This document shows, one piece after another, positions 17,901 through 25,065 of a DNA stretch of 64,000 bases. The DNA comes from Sphingobacterium sp. R2 (GTDB lineage: Bacteria > Bacteroidota > Bacteroidia > Sphingobacteriales > Sphingobacteriaceae). The DNA lies in the NCBI RefSeq assembly GCF_040760075.1, contig NZ_CP142884.1, positions 1,798,001 to 1,862,000 on the forward strand. The letters run 5' to 3'. A model generated the notes under the pieces. It saw only the letters and a list, made by a program, of their open reading frames with translations, did not search any database and had not been told where the DNA came from. Numbering within the stretch: position 1 is the stretch's first letter; each line of letters opens with the position of its first letter. The position numbers were made by a program, and so were the translations under genes.

Positions 17901-19808
17901 ATTGAGGATATCAATCAATAGTTCCAGTTCGCTTGAAATGGACGAATTGGCTTCCTCAATTGCTTTGGCATCGTAGACCTTCACTATGGCCTCTACATTC
18001 TTCTTTTGCTGCTCTACTTTCTGTTCATATGGAAGCAGCGCTTCATCACGTAGCAGAAAAGCAATGGTTTTTTCGGCCAGTTCGGAGGTGATGCGCTGCA
18101 ATTTTTCCAACAGACGGTCTATCCTGACCGTATCAATATATTTTACATTTTTAAGGTCGATGATCTCACCCTGAAGACGACGGGAGTCGGCCAATTGATG
18201 GACGAGCTGATCGAGTTTGTCCACAACGGTACTATTGATGGAGAAGGTGAGTTCTTCCATTTTCTTTTCTGCTGCTATATTTAATTCTGCGGCATGTTTG
18301 CGTTGCGCCTGTACTTTTACGAATTCATCTATAGCGGTATTGGCGACTTCCTTGATCTGTGTTAATGGCTGGCCCAGATTTGATAAAGCGTCATCTTTGA
18401 TCCAGAAATAGGAATCCAATAAAACCGTGGATTTTTTGAGGATATCTTCATATAAACCTTCGTAACTGTCCTCTTTGTTGATCAGTTGGATGACTTCCTG
18501 GGCCTCGGCCATGGCCTGAACGATCTGTTTATTACCTACTTTATAAAGGGGATCATCTTTCTTCTGCTCATTTTCTTTAAGCATGGCCATATAGGGTGTT
18601 TCCCAGATCTGCACCTGATGATGTCTGGTGGCTTCCGCTTCGGTGCGGAAATAAATTAAGCTACCATCTTTGAACAGGGTAAATCCGTTGCAGATAATCG
18701 GGGTCTCAACATGCTGCTGAATGATGTTATACGACAGTAAGATATAGGTATTGGTTTCCTCCTGGCAGAATATATACAGAAAATCTTCACCATTTGGGGA
18801 GGCTATCCTACGCAGGAACGATACATGTTCAAACTGTGCATCAAAAACCTTGTGTGTACCATTTTGTAAGTAATATCCATTGGAAAAAATAATGCCTTGA
18901 TTGTCCGGTAGTAATATGGCGGATTCATTCAGCGATTTGAGGTTGACCACCTCCTTAGTCCGTTGGTTATAGACAAAGGCTCTGAAATCTTCCTGATATG
19001 GCTTTATGCGAACTGCGATAAGATTGCCAAGATCAGCGTAGTAATAATCTGCATCATCGAGTTGTTGGTCTGCATTGACCACTTTTTCGGAATAGATCCC
19101 TTTGCCGCTGTCTGTGTTGTTTTCGATCTTGAAGGTGATGTCGCCATTGATTGCTTCGATAAAGATCTTATCCATAATGGATATATGGGGATGCTTGCCG
19201 AGCCGACGGTCTTCAAGCGTGGTTTTCGTCCAGTCAAATTCAAATTGATTGGGCAATTTGACTTCGTGGATGCTGCGGTCATCCTGATATTGGAGCTGAC
19301 CATCTTTGATCAGCCATTTGAATGCTTTCAGATCAGCGGGATTTTTGCTGGTCTGAAAGATCATATACAAATAGTTCTCCGTCCTACGAAATTTGGAGAA
19401 TATAGAGTCCCGATAGTATTTATATAGATTTTGATAATCTGAGATGAAATTTTGATCGTTGATCAGGTCGAGGGACTGCGGAATAAATTGATTATTCTCA
19501 AATGCGTAAACACTGAAAACATCTTCCAGCTTGATCTCGGTACGCAGTCCAAAATGCACGTTATACCCAAAAATACATTGGTTATCCAAGGCTAGAATGC
19601 CGCGGGCAACACAGTTGTTTTCTGTGGTGATCCGTTGATTGGCTTTGAGCACAAAGCTCGTTGAATTGAAGACTTCTTTACGGGCTTCATTCAGCTGCTG
19701 GAGCTTGGTCGCTAGTTCTTCTTTTTGTGTAAGAAGTCGCTTTCGGATAATCTCATATGCACCTTGGTCAAGGCTGTCGTTCTGATTAATTACGTTTTCT
19801 TCTGGCAT
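14964..19808 (-). CDS. Giant AAA+ ATPase of the DUF3686 'DNA repair ATPase' type
   Basis: A 1614-residue protein. The first ~430 residues are beta-rich and propeller-like, with no signal peptide. A long coiled-coil region follows (about 480-900), rich in Glu, Lys and Leu. A single AAA+ module lies near 1250-1430, with Walker A SPPGYGKTT near 1258-1266 and Walker B MLYLDDIQH near 1322-1330. Database entries for this family are named 'DNA repair ATPase', but I see no nuclease or DNA-binding motif here. It is the last gene of an operon with PspA and a flotillin, 104 nt downstream of the latter. In that setting a membrane-remodelling or complex-disassembly ATPase is the more natural reading. That role is inferred from neighbours; the AAA+ assignment is direct. 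Confidence 0.85.
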   Translation of the reverse strand: MPEENVINQNDSLDQGAYEIIRKRLLTQKEELATKLQQLNEARKEVFNSTSFVLKANQRITTENNCVARGILALDNQCIFGYNVHFGLRTEIKLEDVFSVYAFENNQFIPQSLDLINDQNFISDYQNLYKYYRDSIFSKFRRTENYLYMIFQTSKNPADLKAFKWLIKDGQLQYQDDRSIHEVKLPNQFEFDWTKTTLEDRRLGKHPHISIMDKIFIEAINGDITFKIENNTDSGKGIYSEKVVNADQQLDDADYYYADLGNLIAVRIKPYQEDFRAFVYNQRTKEVVNLKSLNESAILLPDNQGIIFSNGYYLQNGTHKVFDAQFEHVSFLRRIASPNGEDFLYIFCQEETNTYILLSYNIIQQHVETPIICNGFTLFKDGSLIYFRTEAEATRHHQVQIWETPYMAMLKENEQKKDDPLYKVGNKQIVQAMAEAQEVIQLINKEDSYEGLYEDILKKSTVLLDSYFWIKDDALSNLGQPLTQIKEVANTAIDEFVKVQAQRKHAAELNIAAEKKMEELTFSINSTVVDKLDQLVHQLADSRRLQGEIIDLKNVKYIDTVRIDRLLEKLQRITSELAEKTIAFLLRDEALLPYEQKVEQQKKNVEAIVKVYDAKAIEEANSSISSELELLIDILNSLKIDDSTQTTKIIEKISVIFSSLNEVRAQLTRKLNSLKSTEAIAEFSAQLTLLEQSVTNYLELSTTTEKVDEYYTKVIVQLEELESKFSEFEDFALKIADKRDEVIKAFNSRREQIVEQINKRTSSLEQIGLRVLKNIENKSKTFLTREEILSFFASDLMIDKIRQLVQELKTLQDVSKAENLENLLKKSQEDALRVLRDKNDLFVDGENIIALGKHKFAVNSQSLSLTLLRRNDELYFHLTGTSFYHKVQAEEINSFQDIWDQELVSENKEVYRAEYLAYKAFVASKGQQDFDAALFITQTVEQSYSEGYVKGVHNVDALMIYDTVKQLDTKLDLLRYNPLLRTMAQLFWQSLSDNQRTKQLALIHSTYTILKTFPNSNRYQSVIDELTKLFNAWETHLDRSTIHGPELATYLFQTFTSYNTFVVSEQSDELKKAFIRLLESKKSYKLFQEDIQNEQFSLVDRFYLTLNWLNSFVDEHPEYHTLRKYIEEAAILLLYPTHAYHLIIAKDQAHVSGLKGNHATLNNGEEHIQYHEFLARLAQFSEYNVPRFVAFSTLKEQLAKSYAKELKIGEFEPKVLTSFVRNKLINEVYFPLIGNNLAKQLGAAGDNKRTARMGMLLLISPPGYGKTTLMEYLAKTMGLHFVKINGPTIGHSITSIDPIEAKTSGEREELKKINLAFEMADNVMLYLDDIQHLNPEFLQKFISLADGQRKIDGIFEGESKTYDLRGKRFCIVMAGNPYTESGSKFQIPDMLANRADVYNLGDVIGDTEALFNLSLIENAAIENSYLEKIASKSFNDFYALVNYAQSVMDQLPNLEGNYLKQDIDDFIAVLRHVLKIRNVVIKVNQNYIQSAAMQDNYRTEPPFKMQGSYRNMNKLVAQVVPMMNEQEIDQVLLAHYESESQTLTADTESNLLKLKELAGLLNTVEQERWEAIKEIFRKNNKHGGLAKDDKVFGQLLDFNENLEGIIQAIREYKN

Positions 19809-19912
19809 AAAATGGACAGTTCTCTACTGTATTGCTGTGAAAAAATCAATGTAGTGCGTATAAGAGAAGTTTTCGCTTATCTTACACGCAGTATGTGTAG
19901 GCTTAACATGTC

Positions 19913-22030
19913 TTAAGACAACTTCTTGTTTGAAATGCCTAAGTTTTTTGCTAGTCCAAATAGGGAATTGATAAAACCGGCATCTTCACCGTTTTCGGCA
20001 TCTGTAGCTGCCTGTTGCAATTTGATCAACGCCGCAGAAACTGTTAAGTTCTTGATGTCATTGGAAGAGATTCCGTATTTATCCGCTAATCCCCGGACTT
20101 TTTCAGCAAGATCACCTTTCCCGTCTGGGCCCAATAGTGAATTCTTGATATCCGTAGCATGTTTGGAATTATCGATCAGATGATCAAAACCTTTCGAATT
20201 TGACACCTGGCGTACGATGTTTTCGAAGAACATGGTTTCACCACCCACGATGTCAATCTTCGCCGTTTTAAGTGCCTCGGATAATACCCCAGCCTGTGCT
20301 TGTGCAATATCTTTTTGGATGTTGATCTGTGCAAGTTCGATGTCACGCTCTTTCTGTAACTGTAATTTGAACTCTTCGTGATCTTTACCTACACCGTCAA
20401 GTTTTTTCATGGCCTCGGCTTTCTCTTCGATACCTTTTGCTTCGGCTAGTGCTTTTTCTCGAACGACTTCCGCCTGTGCTAAACCTTCTTTGCGCATGGC
20501 TTCGGCTTTTTTCTCGATCACAGTTGCCTGTACAGTGCCTTGCTTTTCTTCGGCTTCGGCTTTTGCAACCATTACTTCGGCTTCTGACAAACCTAATGCG
20601 GCTTCTTCTTTCGCCTGCGCTTCAGCTATGATCTTACGGCTTTCAGCCTCTTTGAGTGATGCTTCTTTTTTCGCTTCGGCATCTATTAATAATTCCTGTG
20701 CACGTTTTTCAGCAATCTTACGTGCTGCTTCGGCGTCGATCACTTTTTTCTCAGCTTCTTGTTCTGCCGCAATTTTCGCTGCTTCAGCAGCTTTTACCGT
20801 AGAAATTAATTTCTCTTCGGCTTCTTGTGATGCTGCGATAACGCCTGCTTGTTTCTTCCGTTCTACTTCCCGGAATACTTCAATGTCTCGGACGCCCTGT
20901 TGTTCTTCAATAACACCCTTCTCCAATTGTACCCGTTCCTTAATAACACCCTGGATGCTTTTCTTTTCGGTCTCAATCGAACGTTCTTTGTCAATCTGAG
21001 CCAAGGTAACGATACGCTCACGTTCGGTCTGCTCCAATGCACGATCTTTCTCTACACGTTCTGCTTCGACAGCATCTGTACGTTGTTTGTTCTTCTCGGC
21101 AATGATGATCTGACGTAGTTTATTTTCTTCCTGTACGGCCAGCTGCTCTTCGGTCGAAATGCGGACGCTTTCATATTTCAGGCGCTCTTCCTCACGCACT
21201 TTTGCGATTTCCGCTTCTTCCCTTGCCTTGATATTATCAATTTCACGCTTTTGTTTTTCTTCTTTTTCAGCAAGTTGGCGATCCAGTTCTAAAATAGCCT
21301 CACGCGCTTCAACGTTCTGCTTTTTAATCAGCTTCTCTTCATCTCGACGGATAAAGTTGGCATTGATATTTTGTTTTGCAGTCAGCTCAGTAATCTTCTT
21401 GATACCTTCACTATCCAGGATATTGCTAGGATTCAAATGTTCGATATCTGTTTGTTCGAGATAGTCGATCGCACAGTCATCAAGGATATAGCCGTTCAGG
21501 TCTGTGCCGATGATGTCGAGGATTTCATCGCGAAACTCACGACGGGCTTCATACAATTCGATGAAGTCAAATTTCTTCCCTACGGTCTTGAGTGCTTCAG
21601 AAAATTTGGATTCGAAGATGCTCTTTAATGTTTCAGGTTCGCTGGCACGATCGCAGCCAAGGTTCTGGGCAACGTTAATCACATCGTCTACATTTTTGTT
21701 GACGCGGACAAAAAAGGCCACTTTGATATCAGCACGGATATTGTCTTTACAGATCAGTCCTTCGCCTTGCATCCGGGCAATCTCAATTTTTTTGATGGAG
21801 ATGTCCATGATTTCCATCTTGTGGAAAACCGGAACGACATACATACCCTTGTTGAAGGCAACTTTCGTGCCGCCGACACCTGTCCTGACAATCGCCTTAC
21901 CCTGAGGGATTTTCTTATAGAAGGCACTCAGTACAACAAAGAATGCAAATATTAAAAAGACAGCTAAACCGACAATCAGCAATATAATTCCGTTTAAGCC
22001 GCTTAAAAATAAAAGAGGTTGATATAGCAT
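19913..22030 (-). CDS. Flotillin-like SPFH protein (YqiK type)
   Basis: Membrane-anchored scaffold protein of 705 residues. It has one N-terminal hydrophobic segment (about 10-36), then an SPFH/band 7 domain (about 40-220, including GTKVAFNKGMYVVPVFHKMEIMD split over two strands). A very long Ala/Glu/Lys heptad region (about 225-560) carries the repeated AEAKKEA-like units of flotillins, and a shorter C-terminal tail follows. Flotillins form ring-like assemblies at lipid microdomains. The neighbour upstream encodes an NfeD/YqiJ-like protein, the usual flotillin partner, and PspA lies further upstream in the same operon. The size and partner resemble E. coli YqiJ-YqiK. Start taken at 22030; the first residues are hydrophobic as expected. 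Confidence 0.92.
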   Translation of the reverse strand: MLYQPLLFLSGLNGIILLIVGLAVFLIFAFFVVLSAFYKKIPQGKAIVRTGVGGTKVAFNKGMYVVPVFHKMEIMDISIKKIEIARMQGEGLICKDNIRADIKVAFFVRVNKNVDDVINVAQNLGCDRASEPETLKSIFESKFSEALKTVGKKFDFIELYEARREFRDEILDIIGTDLNGYILDDCAIDYLEQTDIEHLNPSNILDSEGIKKITELTAKQNINANFIRRDEEKLIKKQNVEAREAILELDRQLAEKEEKQKREIDNIKAREEAEIAKVREEERLKYESVRISTEEQLAVQEENKLRQIIIAEKNKQRTDAVEAERVEKDRALEQTERERIVTLAQIDKERSIETEKKSIQGVIKERVQLEKGVIEEQQGVRDIEVFREVERKKQAGVIAASQEAEEKLISTVKAAEAAKIAAEQEAEKKVIDAEAARKIAEKRAQELLIDAEAKKEASLKEAESRKIIAEAQAKEEAALGLSEAEVMVAKAEAEEKQGTVQATVIEKKAEAMRKEGLAQAEVVREKALAEAKGIEEKAEAMKKLDGVGKDHEEFKLQLQKERDIELAQINIQKDIAQAQAGVLSEALKTAKIDIVGGETMFFENIVRQVSNSKGFDHLIDNSKHATDIKNSLLGPDGKGDLAEKVRGLADKYGISSNDIKNLTVSAALIKLQQAATDAENGEDAGFINSLFGLAKNLGISNKKLS

Positions 22031-22111
22031 ATGATTCGTATTTATTTAGATTTTAGTATTTAAATTTTGCTTGCAAAAGCTTCTGAATGACACGGCGATT
22101 CTGTTTCCGCA

Positions 22112-22843
22112 TCAATTTTGAATATTATCTATGGTGATTTCCTTTGTGACATAATAATATTTTTTGTCCCTGGATTCATCGACGATAATGACGTCATCTC
22201 CATAAGCGATTTTCTCCCCATTATGGCTGACTACATTGAGGCGGATCGGATCCTGTTGAATGATAAATTCTGCGGAGCCTATTTTCTTTCCTTCAATGCT
22301 CGCTCTCATTTTTCCCATTCGTCCAAGAAAATCATGTCTTTCCTCTCCATTGTAACCAATGTTTTTAAACATCCTAGCTAGTGGCTTAGTGAGAAAATGC
22401 ATTAAAATAAAGGTGATAATGAATACAGGAATTAGGATTAATACCGACTTTATTCCCCATGAAGCAACGTTGATAAAGAGTGAGGAAACAATCGTAATAA
22501 TCCATCCTATAAATTTAAACAAGGTCACGATAAGCATGATGGGTACTTTTCCAACATTGATGTAATCCATCGCCTTTGCGAAGAAACCTGGTTCTCCATG
22601 ACTATCGGTATATGTATGATGATGGTTTGCATGATCGGATCCCTCATGTGCGATATCATGGGTGCCGTCAACATCAGTAACATCGGGCGTAGGGTGAAGG
22701 TCTATATCTGCATCTGCATCAAATAAATTCACTCCGTCGCCCATCAGAAACATAAATAACCAATACACTACAGACAGGCCTGTTAGTACTGTCATAATTC
22801 CATTCGATAATGGATTAAATAAGATATTGATTAATTCTGTCAT
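22112..22843 (-). CDS. NfeD/YqiJ-like membrane protein with C-terminal OB fold
   Basis: A 243-residue membrane protein. Hydrophobic segments lie near 18-35, 98-125 and 128-150, with an Asp/His-rich acidic loop between the first and second (about 38-75) that may bind metal. The soluble C-terminal part (about 170-243) is a small beta barrel of the NfeD OB-fold kind (GRMGKMRASIEGKKIGSAEF near its start). NfeD-type proteins act with SPFH proteins, and here the flotillin gene follows after 81 nt. The His-rich loop (HEGSDHANHHHTYTDSHGE) is unusual. The family call is by topology and context rather than by a diagnostic motif. Confidence 0.78.
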   Translation of the reverse strand: MTELINILFNPLSNGIMTVLTGLSVVYWLFMFLMGDGVNLFDADADIDLHPTPDVTDVDGTHDIAHEGSDHANHHHTYTDSHGEPGFFAKAMDYINVGKVPIMLIVTLFKFIGWIITIVSSLFINVASWGIKSVLILIPVFIITFILMHFLTKPLARMFKNIGYNGEERHDFLGRMGKMRASIEGKKIGSAEFIIQQDPIRLNVVSHNGEKIAYGDDVIIVDESRDKKYYYVTKEITIDNIQN

Positions 22844-22854
22844 CGTATTTTCTT

Positions 22855-23055
22855 TTAAATTTTTTCTCGTTTGAATGTGTAATGAAACGACCAGGAGTGA
22901 CCATTGACCTCCAAGTCTTGCATCGCAACCAATTCCCAGCCCTGACTACCTAGATCATTCAGTATCTCGTCGATTTTGTCCGAATCCAATTTGGTTCCCC
23001 AAAAACCTTTGGGCTCGATTTTGACTGTCTTATACTCAAATCTCCGCATCGCCAT
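22855..23055 (-). CDS. DUF4177 family small protein
   Basis: A 66-residue soluble protein with the DUF4177 pattern: FEYKTVKIEPKG near the start, then an amphipathic helix and LGSQGWELVAM near 35-45. The function of the family is unknown. Its start overlaps the end of the PspA gene by 20 nt; an alternative ATG two codons later still overlaps. The NfeD-like gene follows after 11 nt, so it is embedded in the envelope operon. Confidence 0.78.
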   Translation of the reverse strand: MAMRRFEYKTVKIEPKGFWGTKLDSDKIDEILNDLGSQGWELVAMQDLEVNGHSWSFHYTFKREKI

Positions 23056-23743
23056 TTAATTTTCGTTTTAACTCTTCTAATTCATTGTTGACAGAGTCAG
23101 AACCACCGAGGTTCTCATTGATCTCATCGATCTTACTTTTTTTGTTCGTTGCGATTTCACCATAGGCTTTGGCCAAGGCTTCATCTTCTTCGACCTTTTC
23201 TTTCATGCGCTCCAACATGGAAATTGTGCTGTTAGAATCGATATTAGCGAGCTGCTTGTTGACCATTTTGGCTGCATTGGAAACTTTCACACGTGCTTTT
23301 AAAGTTGAAAGTTCGCTTTCCCACTTCGATATGTTGAATTTTAGAATGTCTACATTTTTGTGGAGCTCGTCTGCTGAACTTTGATGAATCACTGCTTGTT
23401 TCTCTAACTCTCCAGCTTCGATTAATAGCTGTTTTTTCAGCAGCAATGCCTCTTTTGCCAAACCTTCTGCCTTTTCTGTTGTCAGCTCTCCCTTTTGTGC
23501 TTTTTGCAGTAATAGAATAGCTTTCTTTTCAAATTCATTGGCCTCTTCTTTTTTCTTCTCACCATTATTTTGCGTACGTATAGCTAGCGCTTTTACTTTT
23601 GCGTAAGCTTCTAACGATTGCTCTAGGTCTTCTTTCATCTCACGGATACCTTGTTCCGTCATTTTGATGGGGTCTTCCATTTTATCCACGACTGCGTGAA
23701 TCTCTGCTTGACCGATTCTGAAAATTCTCTTAAAAATATTCAT
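23036..23743 (-). CDS. pspA: PspA/IM30 family protein
   Basis: Peripheral membrane protein of the PspA/Vipp1 (bacterial ESCRT-III-like) family, 235 residues, almost wholly alpha-helical coiled coil. The start MNIFKRIFRIGQAEIHAVVD is the typical amphipathic membrane-binding helix. It is followed by KMEDPIKMTEQGIREMKEDL, matching the conserved EDP-x4-Q-x3-E/D block of the family. PspA proteins coat stressed membranes and preserve the proton gradient. Here it is the second gene of an operon, with a YjfI-like gene 4 nt upstream, as in E. coli yjfI-yjfJ. The canonical partners PspF, PspB and PspC are absent; a divergent XRE-type regulator is adjacent instead. Confidence 0.92.
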   Translation of the reverse strand: MNIFKRIFRIGQAEIHAVVDKMEDPIKMTEQGIREMKEDLEQSLEAYAKVKALAIRTQNNGEKKKEEANEFEKKAILLLQKAQKGELTTEKAEGLAKEALLLKKQLLIEAGELEKQAVIHQSSADELHKNVDILKFNISKWESELSTLKARVKVSNAAKMVNKQLANIDSNSTISMLERMKEKVEEDEALAKAYGEIATNKKSKIDEINENLGGSDSVNNELEELKRKLNGDAEI

Positions 23744-23747
23744 TGTT

Positions 23748-24137
23748 CTATAATTTTGAAAAACTTATTAACTGATTGTAGTACTCACTCATTAAAAGAC
23801 TCAGCGAATTGATAGCAGCATCAAATTCGTTCTGGTCGAGATTATGTATTTGTAATGTATATCGAAATATAACTTTGGTACCGTCTTCCGTCAATGCAAA
23901 ACCACCGTGGATAATATCTCTATTTTTTATCAATAATGATTTGAACATATCGATGTTCTCATTGCTTATGGTAAAAAGGTATTGCTCAAAAATAACGATG
24001 GGCTGTGCAACGCCTACGATGAGGTTGCGAATTCCATCATCTTCATTTTCGATGACAAAAACCCCCTCTTTTTTATCCTTATGAGTAATGGTATAACCAA
24101 TATTGGCGATATAATTTTCAATTTTTGAGAAGTACAT
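23748..24137 (-). CDS. YjfI/DUF2170-like small protein, first gene of the PspA operon
   Basis: A 129-residue soluble alpha/beta protein. I chose the ATG at 24137 rather than the in-frame ATG at 24161, because the candidate promoter lies at 24174-24206 and the later start leaves a normal leader. The overall pattern is an N-terminal helix, a central beta block and a conserved-looking LLIKNRDIIHGGFALTEDGTKV segment read in two parts. A C-terminal helix ends the protein. This resembles the DUF2170 (YjfI) and YbjN-like chaperone-type folds. The gene ends 4 nt before pspA, as yjfI does before yjfJ. The assignment depends more on context than on motif identity. Confidence 0.6.
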   Translation of the reverse strand: MYFSKIENYIANIGYTITHKDKKEGVFVIENEDDGIRNLIVGVAQPIVIFEQYLFTISNENIDMFKSLLIKNRDIIHGGFALTEDGTKVIFRYTLQIHNLDQNEFDAAINSLSLLMSEYYNQLISFSKL

Positions 24138-24173
24138 AATCAAGTTTTTTATATATTGCACATATTCTTTGCA

Positions 24174-24206
24174 TAAAGATAATAAAATGCAAAAATATTT
24201 TGCAAA
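24174..24206 (-). promoter_or_regulatory. Candidate promoter of the PspA/flotillin operon
   Basis: On the minus strand TTTG (24206-24203) is followed after 21 nt by TATCTTTA (24181-24174), one mismatch from TAnnTTTG. A second TATTTTTG lies inside the spacer. It overlaps a dyad and reads away from the regulator gene at 24228. Confidence 0.5.
24188..24204. promoter_or_regulatory. Dyad in the divergent promoter region of the PspA operon and its regulator
   Basis: TGCAAAA and TTTTGCA arms (7 bp each, 3-nt spacer) lie between the two divergent genes and inside the candidate minus promoter. A further TTTTGCAAAAATA repeat of the same half-site runs on to 24210. This is a plausible binding site for the XRE protein encoded 24 bp away. 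Confidence 0.5.
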
Positions 24207-24227
24207 AATAATTCAATTTTTTTTAAA

Positions 24228-24887
24228 ATGAGTCACGTAGGAAACAACATTAAGAAATTAAGAAAAGTGAAAGGAATGAGCCAGCAGGCTTTTGGGGATG
24301 TTTTTAATCTTACTAGAGGTAATATTTCTTCTTACGAAGAAATGCGCGCAGAGCCGAAAATTGAAACTGTCCTGAAGATTGCAAATTATTTTGGCATTCC
24401 TGTGCAGCATCTTATTGAAAAGAATCTTTCTGTCAATGAAATTCTCAATTTCAATGATTATTTCCAGGCTAATGTACCGGTGATTGGCAATAAGAAGTTT
24501 TTGCACATCCCTTTTTTGGATAGGGAAGTTGTTCTTGACGCGAGCGCTCATTTCTCAAAATTCAACGAACTTCCGATCATTGAATTTCCGTTGCAAGGCC
24601 GCAATAGATGTATAGCTATCGAATTTTCGGATGCTATCCCCGTGCCGAGCGATTTCGTAGCGGGTTCGCATGTAATTTTGTTTTTCGAAGAGGTCGATCT
24701 CGAAAGTTTGCATACCTTGGACAACGCTTTTGGTTTATACTTCTCCGCTCAGGAATTTTTTATTGGGAAATATAGCTTAGCGGAGAAGGAAATTAATCTA
24801 GTCCTAAATGCTTGGAAGAAAGTTGATTTTATATTGACTGAAAAAGAATATTTTTGGAAGTTATATGGTAAATATGAGCGTATCTGA
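24228..24887 (+). CDS. XRE-family transcriptional regulator with S24/CI-like C-terminal domain
   Basis: A 219-residue DNA-binding protein. The N-terminal helix-turn-helix (about 5-62) shows the Cro/CI pattern with KGMSQQAFGDVFNLTRGNIS and SYEEMRAEPKIETVLKIANYF. The C-terminal part (about 85-200) is beta-rich and resembles the LexA/CI peptidase-like fold (DAIPVPSDFVAGSHV). I see no clear Ser-Lys catalytic pair, so it is probably a non-cleaving sensor or dimerisation domain. It is transcribed divergently from the PspA/flotillin/ATPase operon across a 90-bp spacer with a dyad, so it is the likely local regulator. This is inference from position. An IS element has inserted 73 bp after its stop without breaking it. 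Confidence 0.83.
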   Translation: MSHVGNNIKKLRKVKGMSQQAFGDVFNLTRGNISSYEEMRAEPKIETVLKIANYFGIPVQHLIEKNLSVNEILNFNDYFQANVPVIGNKKFLHIPFLDREVVLDASAHFSKFNELPIIEFPLQGRNRCIAIEFSDAIPVPSDFVAGSHVILFFEEVDLESLHTLDNAFGLYFSAQEFFIGKYSLAEKEINLVLNAWKKVDFILTEKEYFWKLYGKYERI

Positions 24888-24960
24888 TAGGGGTAAGGCT
24901 TCAGAGGCTAAGGTTGTTTACCGTTTAAAATAAAGTGTGTCAGCAATGGACATGCGGTTT

Positions 24961-24976
24961 AAGAGGCTGTCTCAAA
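24961..24976 (+). repeat. Left terminal inverted repeat of the IS
   Basis: Sixteen bases identical to the reverse complement of 26716-26731. Confidence 0.9.
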
Positions 24977-24994
24977 AAGACAGCCTCTTTTTTA
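24962..24994 (+). terminator. Inward-facing terminator in the left IS end
   Basis: The left repeat pairs with an adjoining copy of its own complement (AGAGGCTGTCT / AGACAGCCTCT, 5-nt loop CAAAA), followed by six T residues. It would stop transcripts arriving from the XRE gene. Confidence 0.8.
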
Positions 24995-25065
24995 TGTTAT
25001 TTCATGACATTTAATTTGATTTAATTAATTGATTTTCATATATTTATATTTCAAAAAAAAGATAT

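Noticed and set aside
14964..19808. Reading the AAA+ gene as a DNA-repair enzyme
   Set aside because: No nuclease, helicase or DNA-binding motif is visible, and its operon partners are membrane proteins; the label is kept only as the family's database name.
20409..20999. Long plus-strand open frame rich in Ala and Ser, opposite the flotillin gene
   Set aside because: It mirrors the repetitive Ala/Glu coiled-coil codons of flotillin in an antisense frame; the flotillin frame is clearly the coding one.
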